Of a DNA stretch of 64,000 bases, positions 21,080 through 32,523 are shown one piece after another. Position 1 is the first letter of the stretch, and every line of letters starts with the position of its first letter. Location of the stretch: contig NC_085889.1 in NCBI RefSeq assembly GCF_035222375.1, forward strand, positions 3,782,001 to 3,846,000. Direction: 5' to 3'. The stretch is from Podospora pseudocomata (taxonomy: Eukaryota > Ascomycota > Sordariomycetes > Sordariales > Podosporaceae). Under the pieces are notes generated by a model. The model was not told the origin of the DNA and did no database searches. It worked only from the letters and a program-made list of their open reading frames with translations. The position numbers were made by a program, and so were the translations under genes.

Positions 21080-21879
21080 TCACTTGTTCTGTTTACCAAC
21101 CACATACCCCCCCGCCACCCTCGCCCTCTCCATCTTGGCCACAACTGCGGGCATGTCTCTCTTCAGCCTCCCCAGCGTCTCCACCGCCTTGGTGTACGTC
21201 CCCTCGACAACCTCCTGTCTATCCAACTCGCCCATTCCCTCGAGTGCCTTTTTCCCGCTTTCCAACCCTTCCTCCTTCGCCCGTTGCAGCACTGCCGAAA
21301 GCATCTCCTCGTCTGTGGCTATCTGGGCGTTTGTGGCGGTCATGTAGGCGGATGCGGTCGCGGCGGGGACGCGCCGCTTGAGCTGGGCGATGGAGCGGAG
21401 GAGGTCTTCCTCTTGGGAGACGAGGGACTCGATCCTGTCGCGCTTGCGGGGGTCGAAGGGTTCGTAGTGGTCGGTTTGGGGGTTGTGATGGTCTTGCGGG
21501 TCGGGGGAGAAGAGGGTTTTGGGGAGGGGGGGGCCGAGAGGGAGCCGTTTATTGAGAGGGAGGGGAGGGAGAGGGTGAAGAGGCGGGTTATGTACTAGAG
21601 CGTAGCGAGCGTCAACGGGCGCATCGTGGGATGGGATTGGGAGTGAGTGGGGAAGGGAAAGGGAAAAGGTGTTGGTGGGGAACGTACGTCGTTTACCAGC
21701 TTATCAATCTCGTTGCGCAACTCGTCTTCCTCTTGGGGGATGGGGTTCCCTTCGTCGTCGAGGACGGGGGGGAAAGCGGCGTTGATGCTATCGGTCGCTG
21801 CTTTACGGACGTTGGTGATGAGGTACCGGAGGTCGTCTGGGGATTGGAGTTCGATTTTTCGCTGGATGGAGTCGTCCAT
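21080..21879 (-). CDS. MIS14: kinetochore protein Mis14/Nsl1-like, frame break
   Basis: Probable subunit of the MIND/Mis12 kinetochore complex. Exon 1 (21879-21688) encodes MDDSIQRKIELQSPDDLRYL… to KLVND; exon 2 runs 21594-21080. After the junction the frame reads YITRLFTLSLPSLSINGSL, typical of the family, but the downstream part (TDHYEPFDPRKRDRIESL, then LLRSIAQLKRRVP and the C-terminal helices ending VVGKQNK) is in another frame. One extra base near the run of eight G at 21526-21533 would join them; no GT…AG pair lies between. About 235 aa if joined. Either a homopolymer base-call error or a real lesion; an essential kinetochore gene makes the former more likely. The family call rests on remembered resemblance. 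Confidence 0.65.
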
Positions 21880-23301
21880 TTTTATTTTATTTTATTTTTG
21901 TCAGAAAAGTAGGGAGGGGGGGTTGTTTGTCGACTTTCTTTCTTTGGTGGTTGGTTCGCAGGGGAAGCCGGGGATCAGATATTATTACTGCTCTAGTTAT
22001 GCGCTATTTGCCGGAAACAAGAATCTCTTTCTTTCTGTTCCCCTCCCCGGGTATAGCTTCGTCTCTCGTATCGTCGTGGTGTTTCGTGTCGTCGTCGTCG
22101 TGCTCAAGTCCTGGATGTTATTGTCGTCGTTGTCATATCAAAACATCCGTCCATCATCCCCCAAATCGCGACACCAATATATCTTATCGATACTCTGAAC
22201 GCCCAGTCTGCAATTAAGCACCTGGCCCGTGCACACCACCTTCCCCAGACGCTAACCCCGAACTGCACAAGTCCAATCTGCCTGCGAAGAAAGCAGAAGT
22301 GGGGTTCACCACTTTGGTGGGGCGGAAGAAGCGGGGGGGGCTTACAGCTGCTCCCGGTGTTCCGCTACTGAAACACCCCATCGTCTCTAGGTTATCAGCT
22401 GCAGGTTAAGCTGATCTATCAACACCCCCCCCCGCTTACATCCGGTTCAGACAGGGCGAGCGAGTGGTTGATATCTCAACTTCTATTGGCAGCAGACAAG
22501 ACCGGGACCGGAAGTTCAAACAGGGACAAATCAACCGGGGACGCTCTCGCTGACGCCAGACAGGGCTGCCAGACAGCAAACTGTTTGACAGTAGTAAATA
22601 AATAATATGTCTCCGTAACGAGAGCCTGGAATTCCAAAAGCAAACTATGTCAAAGGTCTGAACATGAATGATTACCATACACCGCCTACCACCTGTGCCC
22701 AAAATCCCAATTACGCCTGTCAAAGCCACTCCCACGCGTGCGACAAAAGCCAAGAGAGGAGATTCTCCCCTCAAGGCAGGAAAAAAAAAGAAGAAAAAGA
22801 TAAGAGAATAGTACCACCCGGTGTCACGCCCATCCCACCGTCTGAAAGGGTGACTGACATATGCCCCGTCCCCGGCCAGCCACACCCGCCCCAAGTGTTG
22901 TTGTTTCCTTGTAAACAGTAATGATATTTCCCCGAACCCCCAACTAACGATGAACAAACAAGAACTCCTGGCACCAACCTAGCCGTGGGCCAAAAGAGCT
23001 ACCCAATGGTAGACCGAAAGGAAAAGAAAGAAAAGAGCCGGAAAAATCAATGACGACCTCCTGTCCACTTATGTGATGGTTTTCCTCGTCGAGTAGACGG
23101 CTGCTGGTGGTTGGACGAGGTAAGAAGTCGAAGTGAATACTGATGCTGAACAATTGTCGAGAGTTTCTGAAAGAAAAAAGAAAGCTTGTCTAATAGTGCT
23201 TGATGAGTTGAGTTGTCGTGGAATACGGTTCGTGAAAATCGTTGTAGTATAATCATGCTGTTCTTGCCAAAGATGGCTGCCTGTGTGTGCGCCTTGGACG
23301 T
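21880..23301. other. intergenic region MIS14 5' / small unknown gene 3'
   Basis: No gene supported. Contains the MIS14 promoter (left). C-run and G-run homopolymers occur around 22,330-22,440. Open frames of up to 183 codons lack any protein-like pattern. Confidence 0.5.
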
Positions 23302-23873
23302 TTATTGAGGCAGCATCTTCTTGATCTCCTCGTCACTGATGTGGATCTCGACGATGGGATCACGGCGCTGGTCGAGCGGGGTGTATTCAAAGTCGCTCAT
23401 GGATGGCAGGAAGATTTCGGGATTCCAGACGAAGCCTTGTCCCCTCTCGAGGTAGGTCACCTGGTGGCACCGTGTGAGTGGCGGGGGTCAAGCACAGCAT
23501 TGTAGCACTTCTGCCACTGCTGGCAGCCAGGACAAGGAAACAACTTACCAGTCTCATGGGTCCTTCGTGATCCTCGCCGCCAATCCGGATGGTCGTGCAC
23601 TCCTGCTTGGTGAAAGCAGAGCCTGTGTGTTCATCATTAGCATCCCGTTTGGGATTGGGGGGGATGCAAAGAGTAATGAGGTCAGGACTTACTCAAAAGG
23701 CTGGGTCGTCTGGCGTGCACCTTTTGCTTCTGAGGAGCCCTAGGTGAGGCCTTGGGAGAGTGGCCTGGCGTGCTCGGGGAGCTAGAGTACGACGACGGCG
23801 ACGAGCCATCCTGGCGGTTCGCCTGGCGATGGCGCTGGTCGGGAATGGCGATCGAGGTAGGCATGTTGTCCAT
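23302..23873 (-). CDS. conserved-looking small protein of unknown function
   Basis: Exons 23873-23693, 23622-23549 and 23460-23302 join in frame to 137 aa. The N-terminal half (to about residue 55) is Ser/Pro-rich and likely disordered. The C-terminal half is compact: RPSLLSSAFTKQECTTIRIG, then RLVTYLERGQGFVWNPEIF, and an acidic end DEEIKKMLPQ. No signal peptide or membrane segment. The good splice sites and compositional shift argue for a real gene; I have a faint memory of similar proteins annotated as hypothetical in other ascomycetes but cannot name a domain or role. Confidence 0.75.
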
Positions 23874-25216
23874 GGCGGGCTAGGACTAGGAGACTTTAGG
23901 TTTTGGTAGGGTAGCAGAACAAGACCGCCAGGTCGGTCGGGGCGAATTGAAGGTGCGGGGGAGGTAGTGTGGATTATTGGGTTGGGTTACGACTATGCTG
24001 CTACTGCCGAAGGAACGCGCAGAGCTGCAGGGACGGAGATACCATGTATTTATTCGCAGAGTGTACTCCGTAAATGTTGGAAGCAGAGGGGCAGAGGAGC
24101 AGAGGAGCAGAGGAGCAGAGGGAGCAGAGGGAGCAGAGGGAGCAGAGGAGCAGAGAAGCAGTGGAGCAAGAGAAGCAGAGAAGCAGAGAAGTAGAGAAGC
24201 AGAGAAGCAGAGAAGCAGAGAAGCACAAGCACGTCAGACGGTGAAAATGGCGGGGCGGGGGACCGGGAGTGAGGAAGATGTAATGTGAAAGAAAGGCGAA
24301 GAGAAGGGTTTTAGAAGAGGCAGCAGGCGGGTAAGACCTGAGGAGGAGTGAGTAACCCCTCAGGGTGTCGGGTCGTCTCCCGAATGGTATGCGTACTGTG
24401 TACCTGGGATGTGACTAACATGGGAACCTTTGTCTCCAACACAACGAACCCCTCCAACCATCCAGGATCCACGCCATCAACTGATTCAGGCCATTGCAGG
24501 GCAAAGGCAAGATAACGGCGACCGGCATCTCTGCCTCCCACCCAATAGCTGGCCGTCCTCAGCGATGAACGCTACGTGGGAGGGCTGGACAGGCCTTGGC
24601 TCGTGAAGTCGGTAGTGAGGTAGCATGCCACTCTTTAGTGTGAGGTAGGGATGTAGCCAACGTCCTTCTCCGCATCGCTTGCCTAATGCTGCAAGGCAAT
24701 CTCATGATTTCGCCCAAGGGGCGACTGGAGATAATTCTCAGTTTTGTGCTACAGAAACTTGCCATGGAAGACAGTTCCCTCAGTGTCATCAGTTCTAGGT
24801 CAAGCGGTGACGAGGAAGCACGGCAGCAGCTCGTTGCAACAAGCAGCACCCTTGAAAGTTGGACCTTGAAGTGCAGAAGCACAGGCCACACCAGTCCCCA
24901 CCTTGTCCTCGACCTCTTTCAGCCTAGCCCCCCCGCCTCAATCAGACAAGGCTGCCGAACCAATCCCACCGCTCAGAATCCTCAGGCTCCAGGCAGATGA
25001 CGAGCCACTTAGAAGCTAATCGCCAAGATATACCTGACTACTGCTGCCACGCGCCACGAGGCGAAAGCAACAACGACAGAACACCATCGAAACCACTTTC
25101 CATACGAAAACATTTGCAATTTGCTTGCATTTTGCATTCCGGCATCACCAGAACCTACCGCACTATTCAAATTTATCGCATCAGCCTCGGGAGAGAAAGG
25201 GATATCTAGGGCAAAA
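23874..25216. promoter_or_regulatory. divergent intergenic region, small unknown gene / RPT3
   Basis: 1.3 kb between start codons on opposite strands. It contains a purine-rich minisatellite (24081-24225, listed separately). The last 200 bp are A/C-rich and are probably the RPT3 leader. No conserved proteasome-promoter motif was identified with confidence. Confidence 0.45.
24081..24225 (+). repeat. minisatellite of GCAGAGGA/GCAGAGAA units
   Basis: About 17 imperfect tandem units of 8-9 bp, of the form AGCAGAGGAGCAGAG; early units carry GG or GGG, later ones AA, so the array is two blocks. The strand is purely purine-rich apart from the C of each unit. Confidence 0.9.
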
Positions 25217-26596
25217 ATGGGTGACGTCCTGGTCGAAAGCGCTGCCAACAGCGTCCAGCCTCACAAGAAGAGCATCCCCTCCACCATCCCTAGCATCGAG
25301 AACTTCGAGGGCGTAACGACAGAGGGCAACGATGAGTACGAGAACCTCAAGCGGCTGCAACGGCAGCTGGAGTACATTCAGCTGCAGGAGGAGTACATCA
25401 AGGACGAGCAAAGGTAGCCGCTCGCACTTTCTGCAGTCGACGTGGGACAGGAGCTAAATCTTTTGGTGTTAGGAGTCTGAAGCGTGAATTGGTGCGGGCA
25501 CAGGAGGAGATCAAGCGCATCCAGAGCGTCCCGCTGGTCATCGGCCAGTTCATGGAGGCCATTGACCAAAAGTAAGCACGCTTCATCCTCGACCCTCGAC
25601 CAACCCAACTAACAACCCATTACCAGCACTGGCATCGTTCAGTCCTCCACCGGCAGCAACTACGTCGTCCGCATCCTGTCCACCCTCGACCGCGAGAAGC
25701 TCAAGCCCTCCTCCTCGGTCGCCCTCCACCGCCACTCCAATGCCCTCGTCGACATCCTCCCCCCCGAAGCCGACTCCTCCATCGCCATGCTCGGCGCCGA
25801 CGAAAAGCCCGACGTGACCTACGCCGACGTTGGTGGTCTCGACATGCAAAAGCAGGAAATCCGCGAGGCCGTCGAGCTCCCTCTCACCCATTTCGACCTC
25901 TACAAGCAAATCGGCATCGACCCTCCCCGCGGTGTTCTCCTCTACGGCCCCCCCGGTACCGGCAAGACGATGCTTGTCAAGGCCGTCGCCAACTCGACCA
26001 CGGCCAATTTCATCCGCGTGGTCGGGTCCGAGTTCGTCCAGAAATATCTCGGTGAAGGCCCCCGCATGGTCCGCGACGTCTTCCGCATGGCTCGCGAGAA
26101 CGCCCCGGCCATCATCTTCATCGACGAAATCGACGCCATCGCCACGAAGCGTTTCGATGCTCAGACCGGTGCCGATCGGGAAGTCCAGCGTATCCTGCTC
26201 GAACTCCTCAACCAAATGGATGGTTTCGACCAGACGGCCAACGTCAAGGTCATCATGGCCACCAACCGAGCCGACACGCTTGATCCTGCCCTTCTCCGTC
26301 CCGGCCGGCTCGATCGCAAGATTGAGTTCCCCAACCTTCGTGATCGCCGTGAGAGGAGATTGATCTTTACGACGATTGCGGGCAAGATGAGCTTGGCGCC
26401 AGAGGTTGACTTGGATAGTTTGATTACGAGGAACGATCCGCTGAGCGGCGCCGTGATTGCGGCGATTATGCAGGAGGCGGGGCTGAGGGCGGTGAGAAAG
26501 AATAGGTACAACATTATTCAGAGCGATTTGGAGGATGCGTATAGCAGCCAGGTGAAGGGGACGACGGATGAGAACAAGTTTGATTTTTACAAATAA
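25217..26596 (+). CDS. RPT3: 26S proteasome regulatory ATPase Rpt3
   Basis: AAA+ ATPase of the proteasome 19S base (yeast Yta2, human PSMC4). Exons 25217-25413, 25473-25571 and 25627-26596 give 421 aa (yeast 428). An N-terminal coiled coil spans about residues 42-90; the OB-fold follows ([18 protein letters not shown]). The ATPase domain has the Walker A GPPGTGKT at 206-213, the Walker B IIFIDEID at 261-268, the sensor-1 region IMATNRAD and the arginine-finger region [13 protein letters not shown]. The C-terminus FDFYK is the Rpt3-type HbYX tail that docks into the core particle. All catalytic motifs are intact. Confidence 0.97.
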
Positions 26597-27228
26597 GCGG
26601 GGACATGAGGGAGGGAGGGGGAGCGGAAACAAAAAGGTTCAGGCTTACAACAGCGAAGATTGATGGCCGGGTGTGTTTTTGGGGTGAGAGGGGTTTGGGT
26701 GGCTGCTTTGCTAGAGGAGTCGAGATGCGTAATGTACAATATAAGTATGACATGGAATAGATGGCGTGTCTTGTCTTTTGCTGAGTTTTGGTTCGTGATG
26801 GTGTGAAATGGTGCAGTCTCCTTTAGGCTTCGGTGTCAGAGCCTGCTGATATTCTCCTCGTTACAACATTCCACAATACCAAGGTCCGAACGTGTGTCTG
26901 TCAGGGACAGGTGTCTACATTCATATCACTTTCAGGGGGGGGGCTGGCAGAGTGTGTGACAAAAGTTTCTTTAATATCGTTGAATACCAACAACCCATTA
27001 ATACTAGTAATACACACTAACCTCGCTCTTCTCTCTCGATGAAAAAACCTTGCACTTTCTCAACCAACGCTCAAGAAAGTTAGGAGGAAAATCATGTAAA
27101 CGCTTCTTGAACCCACAGAAGATGCCAACAGCAGCAGCAGCAGCAGTAGTAACTCATACACACAGAAACACAGCAAAAAAAAACAACCAAAAAAACCGGG
27201 TATATCCTCCGACAATCCACCAACCAAC

Positions 27229-27285
<57 letters not shown>

Positions 27286-27960
27286 CACCAGTACTCCCTC
27301 ATCCTTCATCCCCGTGTGTCAGTAGTTAGTAGAAGAACCATCCTCTCTTTTCCCCCCTTTCATGGGCAGAGCAGCGAACAAGGCGCGAGAAGAAAAAAAG
27401 CCGTCTCTCCTGCTCCCCACCGCTTAGACTTTGAGAAAAAAGAAAAACGAAAAAAAAGTCCGTCTAATGTATATCCGCCCCCAGTTCCCTCAGTTTGTTC
27501 CCCCAGAATTCTATTTGCAGCAAGCAAGCAGGCAAGTTCCTGCGCTTTTTATGTATCCCTTTCCATCCCTCTCTTTCCACCCTCTTTTCTTCTACAAGAA
27601 GAAAAAAAATAGGAAAAAAAAAAAGAAAAAGAAAAAGTGTATCACCCTTTTCCTCATTACTTCATTATCCGTTACCCTCCACCCTACCCCCCTCTTTTTC
27701 TTTCTCGTTCTCCCGAAAATCCACATCTGGCTTTTCGTATAATCGCCAAAATAGTCGGAGAACCCCCAATGAATGGTGTGATGGTACAAATATCCGCCCC
27801 CCCTGTCTCATATCTTACAACCCCCTACCCCCTACCCCCTCCCCTTCCTCCCCCCAACAACCGCCCTAAACATCCCTCTTACCCTCTCCATCCTCTTCCT
27901 CTGCCTAACCTTCAACCACCCCTCCACCGTGACCAACTTCTCCTCAACAACAGGAACCTC
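26597..27960. other. tail-to-tail intergenic region RPT3 / LST7
   Basis: 1.36 kb without a supported gene; both flanking genes end here. It holds a (CAAT)13 array and A-rich, C-rich stretches. The open frames are compositional. Confidence 0.5.
27233..27284 (+). repeat. (CAAT)13 microsatellite
   Basis: Thirteen perfect tandem CAAT units, preceded by three ACCA/CCAA-type units. Confidence 0.95.
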
Positions 27961-30026
27961 CTAAGTCCCCATCGCAACCCCCAGTTCCAACAGCAGCTTC
28001 ACAAACTTAGTATGCAGCTCCAGAAAAAAGTCCGGCATCCCCACCAGCTCCGCCAACCCCCTCTGCTTCAACGCCACCCCTCCCCCCGCCCCCGCAAACC
28101 CACTGCCCATACGTCTCGACAAACCCCCCATGCCCCCCGTTAAGAAACTACTCCTCTCATTATTATTACCCTGTTGCTGCTGCTGCTGTGGTGGTGGTTC
28201 GCCCATGGCAAAACTCCCATACCCCGGGCCAGGCATTATCGGACTCGAGGCGTTGCTACCGCCCATCGATTCGGCAAGGGCGCGTTCGGCTTCCGCTTCG
28301 GCGAGGGCTTGGATCCAGGTTGCCATGTCCCTAAAGGCTGAGGCGACATACCCAAAAGTTTTCATGGCGAGGCGTTCGCGTTGGGTCGACAAGGCTAAAA
28401 AGGCGTACACCCGCTTATGGCCGCGGGCGTGCACATCTGGGATGCGGAAAATGTAGGCCGTGGTGTAACCCGCTGCCGGGTCGCCAAAGAAGATGGGGCC
28501 GCCTGATACGGCGTTGCCTACGCTGTGGGTGGTCACAAAGGCGGGTGTGATGGGTGAGGCGCAAGGGGTGGACATGGCTGACGGGTTGGTAGGTGAGGTT
28601 TGTGGCGCTCTAGGTAGAGTTTCTAGCGACAATGTCCGCAGACAAGAAGCCCGGACGATGGAAAAGGATGAGGGGGCCAGGGGCTCGTGGGTGGAGATGT
28701 ACTCTAGGTAGTGAGTGTGTGAGTTCATGTTAGCCACCGAGCTGCTTTCGCTCGAGCGGGAGGCGACCGACGCTGCGGTGGGCGTGCGGCGGTGGGTTGG
28801 TCGGAGTGTTGGGTTGGAGGACTCATCCTCGGATGCGGTAGAAGAAGAAGACTGTGAAGTTGGTGGTGAGGTGGTGTTGTACACTCTTGCGCAAGGCGCC
28901 TTGGAACGCAAAGTAGGACCGCGTTCGGGTCGGGAGTCCGCCCCGACGCCGCCGCTTCCGGGTTGAAGTTTTGGTAGAGTCAAGGCGCAGTTGTCGCACG
29001 GCCCGGCTCGGCGGGTCACATAATCATCATATGTCTTGCGGAAGGACGAGTCTTGCCGTGGTTTGGACTGCTGCTGCTGCTGCTGTTGCTGTTGCTGTTT
29101 TGAGTTGGGTGGTGCTCCTTCTGGTGGTAGCTGTGGGCTCTGTGGTGGTGTTTCCACCGCCGAACCGCCGAGACCGCCAGATGAAGATGATGCTGCTACC
29201 TGCGCGGCACGTCGTAGGGCGGCCCTGTGGGTTTGAGCCTCTTGTTCGGTTGCTGGAAGTGACGAGCTCCGCCGGGCGTCTGCAAAGTTCATTCGTCGAA
29301 GCGCCTCCGTGACAGCGGTGGTGGCTTGCGTTGACTCTCCTCCCGGCATCGGAACGCTGGAGCGCGGCCGGTCGCGGCCTGACCCGGGACGGTCATGCAG
29401 CTCATCGTCATAGCATACGTTGCAGGGGACTGGCAGCCCCTCGGTGACCATCAGGGGCGTGGGCCCGTGAAGATCACAGTAGTGGGCCAGACACAGCTGT
29501 AGGTGAGGAATTAGCATCGTGTCGTGATGAGGGCAGGCATGGCATGTGAAAAGGGCAGAGATGGAGGAGAAAGAAGGAAGAGCATGGTGACATCGGGGGA
29601 GAAAGAAAGGGAGGCGCATTTGTCAAAGAGACTCGGTTTCGCTGCTGATTGAGCCGAACGCGTTGGGATGGTACGCTTATGGGCTCGGTCTAATCCTTTG
29701 AAATGAAACACCAGCACGTGGAGGAGTGGCCCAATGCCGATATTTGCTGCGCGGTGGCTCCAAAGTTGCCGGACTGCTGGGACTCTGGTCGTCAAGGCTG
29801 AGAGGCGTGGGGGTGCACAGCAGGAGACAGTCGAGAGAAGTCGTCCAAAGTGAGGCGGTGAACAGTTGTTGGGTTGCATTTGGAAGATGCGACAAGGGCA
29901 AACGGCAAGCACAGCATCAGGCATCGAATGACCATGCAGCCAGCCATGCATCGGGGTATTGGGGGGAGGAAGATTATGATTATGGGTGATTCTTGCGAGC
30001 GACGAGCAACTTACTATCGACGTCAT
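27961..30026 (-). CDS. LST7: Lst7 / folliculin-like protein
   Basis: Fungal folliculin homologue, in yeast a partner of Lst4 and GTPase-activating for Gtr2 in TORC1 amino-acid signalling at the vacuole. Best model: exon 1 30026-30015 (four codons, MTSI) joined to exon 2 29496-27961, giving 515 aa starting MTSILCLAHYCDLHGPTPLM, which fits the folliculin N-terminus. The joint uses GTAAGT, a GCTAAT branch and CTACAG. The intron would be 518 nt; otherwise a start at MLIPHLQLCLAHYC without that intron is possible. The conserved longin part includes GPTPLMVTEGLPVPCNVCYD, CDNCALTLPKL, YEYIS-like YLEYISTHEPL and GGPIFFGDPAAGYTTAYIFR. A Q10 tract and Ser-rich linkers interrupt it. The C-terminal DENN region seems short. 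The stop is TAG at 27961. Confidence 0.85.
29497..30014 (-). other. inferred 518-nt first intron of LST7
   Basis: The donor GTAAGT follows ATG ACG TCG ATA, and the acceptor CTACAG precedes the conserved LCLAHYCDLHG. If real, it leaves a 12-nt first coding exon. Confidence rests on the protein match at the joint only. Confidence 0.5.
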
Positions 30027-30921
30027 GACTGGGTGCTGAGAGTGGTAGGTAGCTTATCGCAAAAATCTCAAAAATATCATGCTGCTGCTGTTTGTCGCCA
30101 ACGAGATAGATGAAGGTGGTTTGCGACGCGGGGCGCGCAGGTGGGAGGTGGGTTGTGGCGACAAGGCTGGCAGGTGGTTCGACTGAGCAAGTGTATGTTG
30201 TTGTTTTCGTTTTCTGTTCGCTGTTCGTGGCGGGGTGCTGGACCCTGTAACGATCGTCTTTCTCTCCGAATCAGAGGCTGGTTGAGATGGTGAAATGATT
30301 GAATATCTCGGAGGGTCGGGGCAAGAGGTGATCAACCTCGGAGTGAAATATCGCGAGCCATGGCAGCTGTGGGATTTGCGGGGGAGGGGGAGGGGGGGAG
30401 TGCGGCGCCAACGATTCGTGATGATGATGATGATGATGATGATGCTGATGCTGATCAAGACCCCTGTAAGGTACTTTGGGAGGATTGAAGTACTTGGGGT
30501 AAAGCGACCTAGCGTATCGATAAGGTAAGGTAAGGTAAGGCAAGGTGGTAAGGCAGCGATAAGAAAAGCGTTGGCTAGGTGGCAGCAACAGCGCCGGTGG
30601 TTTTCTGGGAGTTGTAGATCCGATTGATCGCCAGTGGTCGAGATCTTGGGAAAAAAAGAACAAAAATGAGGTGATGCAGGGCTGATGGATCCCTCTTATT
30701 CAATCCTTCTGGAAGCGCGGCCGTTGTGCTATAGTGGAGTTGCTCTCAGATGCTACGCCGAATTGGGGGGACCCCCCGGTTCTTCCGACCGGTACCAGGA
30801 ACCGTGGTCCTTGGAAATTTCACAGCCGGGAGATGTTCGAGGCCTTGTCCACCATCTTGGCAGGTCCTTCCTACAAGAACAACACGAGAATGAAATTATA
30901 TGTGATACCTACCACGTCTTG

Positions 30922-30953
<32 letters not shown>

Positions 30954-30969
30954 TCTCTCTCTCTCTCTA
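30922..30969 (+). repeat. compound (CT)n(CA)n(CT)n microsatellite
   Basis: Three adjoining dinucleotide blocks of about 16 bp each: CT, CA, then CT again. Confidence 0.9.
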
Positions 30970-32095
30970 TCTCTTCTCCTCTCCTCTAAGAAAAACAAAA
31001 TGTCACCATCGGCCAATTGACCGGCCGCATTAGCTTGGTGTCTACAGTGACAGTGACAGAACGATCCTGCCCGCACCCCGCTCTCTTCAAACTTGTCACT
31101 CACCCATCCAGTGCATATGCAACTGCTTCCCAAAATATCCTCCCCTCTCACAAAACTATCGGATGTCTTTTCTGTCTCTCCAGGCGAGAGCCCCAGCTAG
31201 GCTAGTGAGACGTTCATCTCCGTGTCTTAGTCACTAATACACCGGTCTGTGACCTGATTGCCGGGTTTCCACGTGGGAGAAATCCATCTGGACCGCTGCC
31301 CACCCTCCCCCCCGGCTCCACGGGTTGATCAGGCTGATCTTGGTCTGCAAATCGGCAGCGTCTTATTTGTAACCTCTACGGGACACCATTCATCCGGGCC
31401 TCTGTTTTGGGTTGAACAGCATCGACAAAGTCCCTCGTGATTTTTGTCACCAGGTTAGTTCTCTGCCGGTTGAATTGCATCTCTCACCTACATATGTCGC
31501 ACAGTGGCACCGTTACAAGCGACCGTTGACACTTACACTCTTGCCGCCGTCGCCGCCTCTTGGCCCTGAGAAAATCCCCACACTCACACCTCCCTCTTTA
31601 AGAACAAGTTTCAAGGCCCTTACCCATGTCTAGCACGCGGCTCTCCTTTTCTTTCGTTTCTAATTCGGACATTCCGAATTGATGCCCAAGAAGAATTCCG
31701 CCCGAAACAACGGGAAACAGTTTCTTGACACGAACAGAAGGGGGCGGAAGAGCCCACGAAACAGTCGAAACAATTTCAACCCTCGCCAAACATCCTGCTC
31801 ATGCAGATGAGAACATGGGGGGAGAGGGGCAGGGAAACGATTTCATCACCTCGATTTCATCACCTTGATTTCATCATCCCGCTCACACAACGCGGCTCGC
31901 TCGCACTCGCTTATTTGTCTACTTCAGAACATACCTCTTCTCTCTCTTGCGGTTACCATTTTTGATCTCTCTCAATCCCGTTCAGGACACACACACACAC
32001 ACACACACAAACCATGCTTAGGAAAATCTTGGCGGTGTGTGTGGGAGGAGGACACGGCCACCACCACCACCAAAACACCCAACATATCAAGAACC

Positions 32096-32120
32096 AAAAA
32101 AAAAAAAAAAAAAAAAAAAA
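32096..32120 (+). repeat. poly(A) tract, 25 nt
   Basis: Uninterrupted A run in intergenic DNA, with no coding or retroposon context. Confidence 0.9.
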
Positions 32121-32471
32121 GAGAGATATTTAAGCATCTTTTTAGCCTCTGCGCTTCTCCGGTCCGAAACCCACTTCTTCCCGTTGTCTGGGAATTGACC
32201 TACCTTCCTTCCATCACACCGTAGTAAAAAAGCAACCTACCACCTGCGACGCTCTAACGACGTCAACAAGGGTGAGTTATAGGTATTAGGTGCCGGAGCT
32301 AAAAAAGGGGGGGGGGAGGGGTGGTAATGCTAAGGTACAAAAAAACGTTGGATTATGATGCCGGGTGTTACTCTACTTTTTTGCTAGGTAGTTATATCCC
32401 GTCGTCGTCAACAGCACTCTGTCAACCAATGTCGTTGAAGCCTCGCCTCAAAAAAAAAAAGACTACAAACT

Positions 32472-32523
32472 CCACCACCACCACCACCACCACCACCTCC
32501 TCCTCCTCCTCCTCCTCCTCCTC
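32472..32523 (+). repeat. (CCA)n(CTC)n trinucleotide block
   Basis: About nine CCA units pass directly into about nine CTC units. Confidence 0.9.

Noticed and set aside
25583-26632. 349-codon minus-strand frame opposite RPT3
   Set aside because: Shadow of the strongly codon-biased RPT3 exon 3, with no domain of its own.
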